NCBI GenBank assembly: GCA_017543265.1
Contig: JAFYGI010000028.1
Location: forward strand, 1 to 64,000
Reading direction: 5' to 3'
DNA: 64,000 nucleotides
From: Bacillota bacterium
GTDB lineage: Bacteria > Bacillota > Clostridia > Lachnospirales > CAG-274
Positions 60,081-64,000 of the stretch are shown one piece after another. Numbering within the stretch: the stretch's first letter is position 1; each line of letters starts with the position of its first letter. The position numbers and the translations under genes are program-made. The notes under the pieces were generated by a model that had not been told where the DNA came from, ran no database searches, and was given only the letters and a program-made list of their open reading frames with translations.

Positions 60081-63000
60081 GGACAATTCCATAAAAAAGG
60101 TGCTTGTTATTGGCTCGGGCCCCATAGTTATCGGTCAGGCGGCGGAGTTTGACTACTCGGGCACACAGGCCTGCGAATCCATAAAGGAGGAGGGCGTGGA
60201 GGTCGTACTGGTAAACTCCAACCCCGCTACCATAATGACGGATATAGGCATGGCACACTACACCTATATCGAGCCTCTTACAATAGATTTTCTTGAAAAG
60301 GTCATCCAAAAGGAACGCCCCGACAGCATAATTGCGGGCATGGGCGGTCAGACAGGCCTTAATTTAAGCTGTGAGCTTTACGATGCGGGCATACTTGACA
60401 AGTACAACGTGCGTGTTATCGGTACATCTATAGAGTCCATAAAAGAGGGCGAGGACCGCGACAGCTTCAAGCAGCTTATGGAGCGCACCAATCAGCCCAT
60501 AGTTGACAGCGACATCGTGACGGACGTGGACAGCGCCGTGGAGTTTGCCGATGCCATCGGCTACCCCGTTATCGTGCGCCCCGCCTACACTCTCGGCGGC
60601 ACGGGCGGCGGTATTGCCGAAAACGAGGACGAGTTAAGGGAGATATGCTCCCAGGGTCTGCACCTTTCCCGTGTCGGTCAGGTGCTTATCGAAAAAAGCA
60701 TAAAGGGCTGGAAGGAGATAGAGTTTGAGGTCATGCGCGACGGCGCAGGCAACTGTATCACCGTCTGCTCCATGGAAAACGTGGATCCCGTGGGCGTGCA
60801 TACGGGCGACAGTATCGTTGTTGCACCCGCGCAGACCCTTTCCGACAGGGAATATCAGATGCTGCGAAGTGCCGCTATAAATATCATCAACTCTATCGAG
60901 ATAAAGGGCGGCTGCAATGTGCAGTTTGCGCTTGACCCCAACAGCTACAACTACGCCGTTATCGAGATAAACCCCCGTGTCAGCCGTTCCTCCGCCCTTG
61001 CATCCAAGGCAACGGGCTACCCCATTGCAAAGGTGGGCGCGAAGATCGCACTGGGCTACAACCTTGACGAGATAAAAAATGCGGTCACGGGCAAGACCTT
61101 TGCCTGCTTTGAGCCCGCTATAGACTATGTTGTTTTAAAATTCCCCCGCTGGCCGTTTGACAAGTTCTTCTCCGCAAAAAGGACGCTTGGTACAAAGATG
61201 ATGGCAACGGGCGAGATAATGAGTATCGGCAAAAGCTTTGAAGCCGCACTTTTAAAGGGCGTGCGTTCGCTGGAGATAGGCCAGTACGGGCTTGAAAGAA
61301 AATCCAGCAAGACCCGCACCCTCGAGGAGCTTAAAAAGCGTGTACAGGTTCCCGACGACGAGCGTCTTTTCGACCTTGCGGAAATGCTGCGCCGTAACTA
61401 CCGCGTGGAAAAGGTGTGCCAGATAACGGGCATGGACCTTTTCTTTATCCACAAGATAAAAAGCATTGTCGATATGGAGGAGGAGCTAAAGCAGATGTCG
61501 CTTGACGACTTTAATGCCGACAACCTGCGCTTTTTCAAGGAAAAGGGCTTCTCGGACAAGGCCATTTCAAACTTTGTGGGCTGCACTCCCCCCGACATCT
61601 ATGCTTTAAGGCAAAAATTTAACATTATGCCCGTATTTAAAATGGTAGATACCTGTGCGGGCGAGTTTGAGGCCGTGACACCCTACTACTACTCCAGCTA
61701 CGACAGCGAGGACGAGGTCATCGTATCAAACCGCAAAAAGGTCATGGTCATCGGCTCGGGTCCCATCCGTATCGGTCAGGGCATCGAGTTTGACTACTGC
61801 TCCGTTCACTCCATAAAGGCGCTTAAAAAGGCGGGTATGGAGACAATAATCGTAAACAACAACCCCGAGACAGTCTCCACGGACTTTGACACGGCGGACA
61901 AGCTGTACTTTGAGCCCCTGACGGAGGAGGATGTTTTAAACGTTGTGGAGCGTGAGCGTCCCGACGGCGTTATCTTACAGTTTGGCGGTCAGACGGCCAT
62001 TAAGCTGGCAAAATTCTTTGACGAGATGAATATCCCCATCTACGGCACCAAGCCCGAGCAGATAGATGCCGCAGAGGACAGGGAAAAATTTGACGAGATA
62101 CTTGAAAAGCTGCATATCAGCCGTCCCAAGGGCAAGGGCGTATGGAGCGTTGAAGAGGGCTGTGATGTGGCCGAGGCTCTGGGCTTCCCCGTACTGGTGC
62201 GCCCCAGCTACGTTCTGGGCGGTCAGGGCATGGAGATAACCTACAACCGCGAGCAGCTTATAAAATACCTGCGTGAGGCCTTTGAAAAGGACAGCAAAAA
62301 CCCCGTGCTTATCGACCGCTACCTTGCGGGACGTGAGATAGAGGTAGACGCTATCTGCGACGGTGTTGACGTGTATATCCCCGGCATTATGGAGCATCTG
62401 GAGCGTGCGGGCGTGCATTCGGGCGACAGTATATCCATCTACCCGCCCCAGCACCTTACGGACGACATCAAGCACCGCATAATGGATGTCACCAAGAAAA
62501 TATCCGTCGAATTAAAGGTAATAGGCATGATAAACATACAGTTTATCGAGTATAAGGGCGAGCTGAATATTATCGAGGTAAACCCCCGCTCGTCAAGAAC
62601 CGTGCCCTACATCACAAAGGTCACGGGCGTACCCGTTATCGACATCGCCACAAGGGTCATGCTGGGTGAAAGACTTGCGGACATGGGCTACGGCACGGGT
62701 ATCTGCGATATACCCAAGGTCGTTGCTGTCAAGGTGCCCGTATTCTCCACCGAAAAGCTTCCCCAGGTGGAGGCCAGCCTCGGCCCCGAGATGCGCTCCA
62801 CGGGTGAGGTGCTCGGCGTTGGCTATAACCTTGAAAACGCGCTTTACAAGGGCTTTATCGCTGCGGGCATGACCGTGCCCAAGGCAGGCAGCACCATTGT
62901 TGCCACCGTAAGAAGTCAGGATCACGAAAAGTTTATCGACATAGCCAAACGCTTTGAAAACATGGGCTGCCGCTTTATCGCCACCAGCGGTACGGCAAGG

Positions 63001-63288
63001 GCGCTGAAAGAACACGGCCTGGAGGTAAAGCCCGTTAAAAAGATAAGCGAGGGCGTGCCCAATATCGTGGATACTATCCGAAGCGGCGTTGTGGACCTTA
63101 TCGTGGATATTCCCAAAAAGGCCAATAATGCACACTCCGACGGCTTTAAGATAAGACGTACCGCAGTCGAGTCCAGCGTTACGCTGATTACCAGCCTCGA
63201 TACACTTAACGCTATGGCCGATGTTATGGAAAAGAATATAGATAGAAAATCCCTTGATCTGTTTGATATAAATAGGGATTTGAGGTGA
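60073..63288 (+). CDS. carB: Carbamoyl-phosphate synthase large subunit
   Basis: Makes carbamoyl phosphate from bicarbonate, ammonia and two ATP. 1,071 aa, complete. Two homologous halves are visible: [20 protein letters not shown] at the start and [20 protein letters not shown] near residue 557. Each has its own ATP-grasp domain, with [12 protein letters not shown] in the first and [11 protein letters not shown] in the second. The C-terminal ~130 residues form the allosteric MGS domain ([15 protein letters not shown]). It follows carA and ends the operon; a hairpin-rich repeat begins 5 bp after its stop. Confidence 0.98.
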   Translation: MPKDNSIKKVLVIGSGPIVIGQAAEFDYSGTQACESIKEEGVEVVLVNSNPATIMTDIGMAHYTYIEPLTIDFLEKVIQKERPDSIIAGMGGQTGLNLSCELYDAGILDKYNVRVIGTSIESIKEGEDRDSFKQLMERTNQPIVDSDIVTDVDSAVEFADAIGYPVIVRPAYTLGGTGGGIAENEDELREICSQGLHLSRVGQVLIEKSIKGWKEIEFEVMRDGAGNCITVCSMENVDPVGVHTGDSIVVAPAQTLSDREYQMLRSAAINIINSIEIKGGCNVQFALDPNSYNYAVIEINPRVSRSSALASKATGYPIAKVGAKIALGYNLDEIKNAVTGKTFACFEPAIDYVVLKFPRWPFDKFFSAKRTLGTKMMATGEIMSIGKSFEAALLKGVRSLEIGQYGLERKSSKTRTLEELKKRVQVPDDERLFDLAEMLRRNYRVEKVCQITGMDLFFIHKIKSIVDMEEELKQMSLDDFNADNLRFFKEKGFSDKAISNFVGCTPPDIYALRQKFNIMPVFKMVDTCAGEFEAVTPYYYSSYDSEDEVIVSNRKKVMVIGSGPIRIGQGIEFDYCSVHSIKALKKAGMETIIVNNNPETVSTDFDTADKLYFEPLTEEDVLNVVERERPDGVILQFGGQTAIKLAKFFDEMNIPIYGTKPEQIDAAEDREKFDEILEKLHISRPKGKGVWSVEEGCDVAEALGFPVLVRPSYVLGGQGMEITYNREQLIKYLREAFEKDSKNPVLIDRYLAGREIEVDAICDGVDVYIPGIMEHLERAGVHSGDSISIYPPQHLTDDIKHRIMDVTKKISVELKVIGMINIQFIEYKGELNIIEVNPRSSRTVPYITKVTGVPVIDIATRVMLGERLADMGYGTGICDIPKVVAVKVPVFSTEKLPQVEASLGPEMRSTGEVLGVGYNLENALYKGFIAAGMTVPKAGSTIVATVRSQDHEKFIDIAKRFENMGCRFIATSGTARALKEHGLEVKPVKKISEGVPNIVDTIRSGVVDLIVDIPKKANNAHSDGFKIRRTAVESSVTLITSLDTLNAMADVMEKNIDRKSLDLFDINRDLR

Positions 63289-63292
63289 ATTA

Positions 63293-63383
63293 TGGCTGAC
63301 GGAGAGGTTTCTGCGTGCGAAAGGCATTGAGAAACCCCTCCGTCACGGCTAAAGCCGTGCCACCTCCCCTGAGCAAGGGGAGG
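63293..63383. repeat. Partial copy of the hairpin-rich repeat after carB
   Basis: Holds the right half of the element (GGCTGACGGAGAGGTTTCT, GAAACCCCTCCGTCACGGCT, CCTCCCCTGAGCAAGGGGAGG), matching copy 2 at 63.54-63.64 kb nearly base for base. The left half is missing. It starts 5 bp after the carB stop and its GAGAGGTTTCT/AGAAACCCCTC stem may act on the 3' end of the pyr transcript. Confidence 0.8.
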
Positions 63384-63452
63384 CAAGACCACGGTGTTCT
63401 CAAACCTTGGTGTTATCACAAACTGAAATTCAATGACTAAAATCTATTAAGT

Positions 63453-63667
63453 AACCAACAAATTTAATAGACGTTGCATTAGTCTTGGCTCCCCTTGTTA
63501 GGGGAGCTGTCAGCCGTAAATTTGTTGGGATAAGTGAAAAGCTATATTACGGCTGACTGAGGGGTTTCTTTGTACGAAAGGTTTTGAGGAACCCCTCCGT
63601 CACGGCTAAAGCCGTGCCACCTCCCCTGAGCAAGGGGAGGCTCGGTCATTGCCCCGCGCAGGGGCAA
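63453..63667. repeat. Full copy of the hairpin-rich intergenic repeat (copy 2)
   Basis: Six consecutive stem-loops: CTCCCC/GGGGAG, GTCAGCCGTAA/TTACGGCTGAC (63509-63519 with 63547-63557, perfect 11 bp), GAGGGGTT/AACCCCTC, CACGGCT/AGCCGTG, CCTCCCCT/AGGGGAGG and TGCCCC/GGGGCA. Same order as copy 1 at 54.9-55.2 kb. Confidence 0.88.
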
Positions 63668-63714
63668 GGCATGGATTTTCTCTGTACGATGGGGTTTCCC
63701 AAAAACCCACAAAA

Positions 63715-63778
63715 ACATATAAAATCATTACTTTTACATATAAAATCTGTATTTTTCATCAATAAAACATATAAAATC
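63715..63778 (+). repeat. Three direct copies of a 12-bp AT-rich motif
   Basis: ACATATAAAATC occurs at 63715-63726, 63736-63747 and 63767-63778, spaced 21 and 31 bp (two and three helical turns). It lies upstream of the promoter near 63.83 kb and may be a protein-binding array. Confidence 0.65.
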
Positions 63779-63780
63779 TG

Positions 63781-63820
63781 TGAAATTCGATGAAATTCGA
63801 TGAAAAACGATGAAAAACAT
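63781..63820 (+). repeat. Four tandem 10-bp repeats abutting a promoter
   Basis: TGAAATTCGA, TGAAATTCGA, TGAAAAACGA, TGAAAAACAT in immediate succession, one per helical turn, ending 1 bp before the -35 at 63822. Confidence 0.75.
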
Positions 63821-63821
63821 A

Positions 63822-63850
63822 TGGAAAACGTTGCCCGAGTGTGGTATAAT
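63822..63850 (+). promoter_or_regulatory. Promoter of the last gene in the window
   Basis: -35 TGGAAA (63822-63827), 17-bp spacer, extended -10 TGGTATAAT with TATAAT at 63845-63850. Confidence 0.75.
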
Positions 63851-63864
63851 GGTATCATCGAAAG

Positions 63865-63919
63865 AAGAGGAACTGTAGGACAGGCCGAAAGGGTCTGCCG
63901 CATACGGCTCCTCTTTTTT
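63865..63919 (+). promoter_or_regulatory. Structured leader ending in an intrinsic terminator (attenuator-like)
   Basis: The outer stem AAGAGGA (63865-63871) pairs with TCCTCTT (63909-63915), followed by T to 63919. Inside are CAGGCC-GAAAG-GGTCTG and a small CCG-CATA-CGG hairpin, giving a three-way junction. The transcript starts near 63857, so this is essentially the whole leader, ending 49 bp before the next start codon. It could be a riboswitch-like or protein-controlled attenuator, or a short RNA. I do not recognise the class. Confidence 0.6.
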
Positions 63920-63968
63920 GTATCCAAAAACGATAACAAAAACATTTTAAAACAAAAGGAGGAAATCT

Positions 63969-64000
63969 ATGTACGATTATTTTAAGGTTTATTCTTCGCC
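63969..64000 (+). CDS. Start of an unidentified gene, runs off the window
   Basis: ATG at 63969 after an excellent AAAGGAGG site, behind a promoter and leader. Only ten residues (MYDYFKVYSS) are visible, too few to name it. It is not part of the carB transcript unless read-through passes two repeat copies. Confidence 0.7.
   Translation, partial: MYDYFKVYSS

Noticed and set aside
59361-60125. 254-codon minus-strand frame opposite carA
   Set aside because: Antisense shadow of a well-defined carA with overlap into carB. No ribosome site.
63715-63820. Possible CRISPR-like array
   Set aside because: Repeats are only 10-12 bp, with no unique spacers of constant length and no cas genes.
63857-63968. 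T-box leader before the last gene
   Set aside because: The leader is about 60 nt before the T-run, too short for a T-box, and no AGGGTGGNACCGCG-type motif was seen.
63800-63985. 61-codon plus-strand frame at the right end
   Set aside because: It runs through the promoter, leader hairpin and ribosome site of the next gene.

Overview
The window reads as chromosome of an anaerobic, spore-forming, Gram-positive member of the Clostridia. The anaerobe is shown by pyruvate:ferredoxin oxidoreductase at the left edge. Sporulation is shown by yqfC, yqfD and sigG, the last behind a sigma-F-like promoter. The Gram-positive envelope is shown by SLH domains, Lgt-dependent lipoproteins, a YfhO/GtrA/GT2 set and MltG. 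Base composition is intermediate, Shine-Dalgarno sites are strong (AGGAGG), and many promoters fit the housekeeping TTGACA-17-TATAAT pattern. A rhamnogalacturonan-acetylesterase-like SLH protein and cohesin- and dockerin-like proteins suggest a plant-polysaccharide or gut lifestyle. The species cannot be named from sequence alone. No rRNA, tRNA, CRISPR array, phage or insertion sequence was seen.

Layout, left to right. (1) 1-6.9 kb, minus strand: nifJ (C-terminus beyond the window), then a GT2 - GtrA - YfhO surface-glycosylation operon. (2) 7-18.2 kb: the arginine region. A minus-strand operon argG-argH-binding protein-permease-ATPase-small ORF is divergent from a plus-strand operon argC-argJ-two unknown membrane proteins-argB-argD. 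They share a control region with likely ArgR boxes. (3) 18.3-19.5 kb: an unrecognised membrane-anchored protein with three tandem repeats. (4) 19.7-26.4 kb, plus strand: a conserved housekeeping run yqfC-yqfD-phoH-ybeY-cdd-macro domain-uracil-DNA glycosylase-era-yqzL-recO-lipoprotein. (5) 26.5-30.3 kb, minus: gap, hisC and a 523-aa unknown. (6) 30.6-34.1 kb: a secreted CAP protein, a cohesin-like/SLH protein and a subtilase. (7) 34.1-40.4 kb, minus: one run of a fused double EcfA ATPase, ecfT, truA, mltG, a TrmR-like methyltransferase and a TrhP-like U32 protein, ending in the subtilase. (8) 40.6-49.2 kb, minus: a secreted transglutaminase-fold protein with dockerin, an SGNH/SLH esterase, a BspA-type leucine-rich-repeat protein with dockerin, NagZ and an aminotransferase. 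(9) 49.4-54.8 kb, minus: nrdR, lgt, an M16-like protein, sigG, a WYL regulator and a PHP phosphatase. (10) 55.2-63.3 kb, plus: the pyrimidine operon pyrB-pyrC-ACT protein-pyrF-carA-carB. (11) 63.3-64 kb: hairpin-rich repeats, tandem 10-bp repeats, a promoter and attenuator-like leader, and the start of another gene.

How it fits together. CarA/CarB make carbamoyl phosphate for both pyrimidines (pyrB here) and arginine (argG/argH/argCJBD here; argF is not in the window). TrhP and TrmR are adjacent and would act in sequence on tRNA wobble uridine. A cohesin-like SLH protein and two dockerin-bearing secreted proteins lie within about 15 kb, which suggests a small cell-wall-attached cohesin-dockerin assembly. 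The most striking control element is upstream of pyrB: a strong promoter, a translated 35-codon leader with a U-rich tract, and an intrinsic terminator whose stem overlaps the leader's end. This is the layout of UTP-sensing attenuation known from enterobacterial pyrBI. The PyrR sites usual in Firmicutes were not seen.
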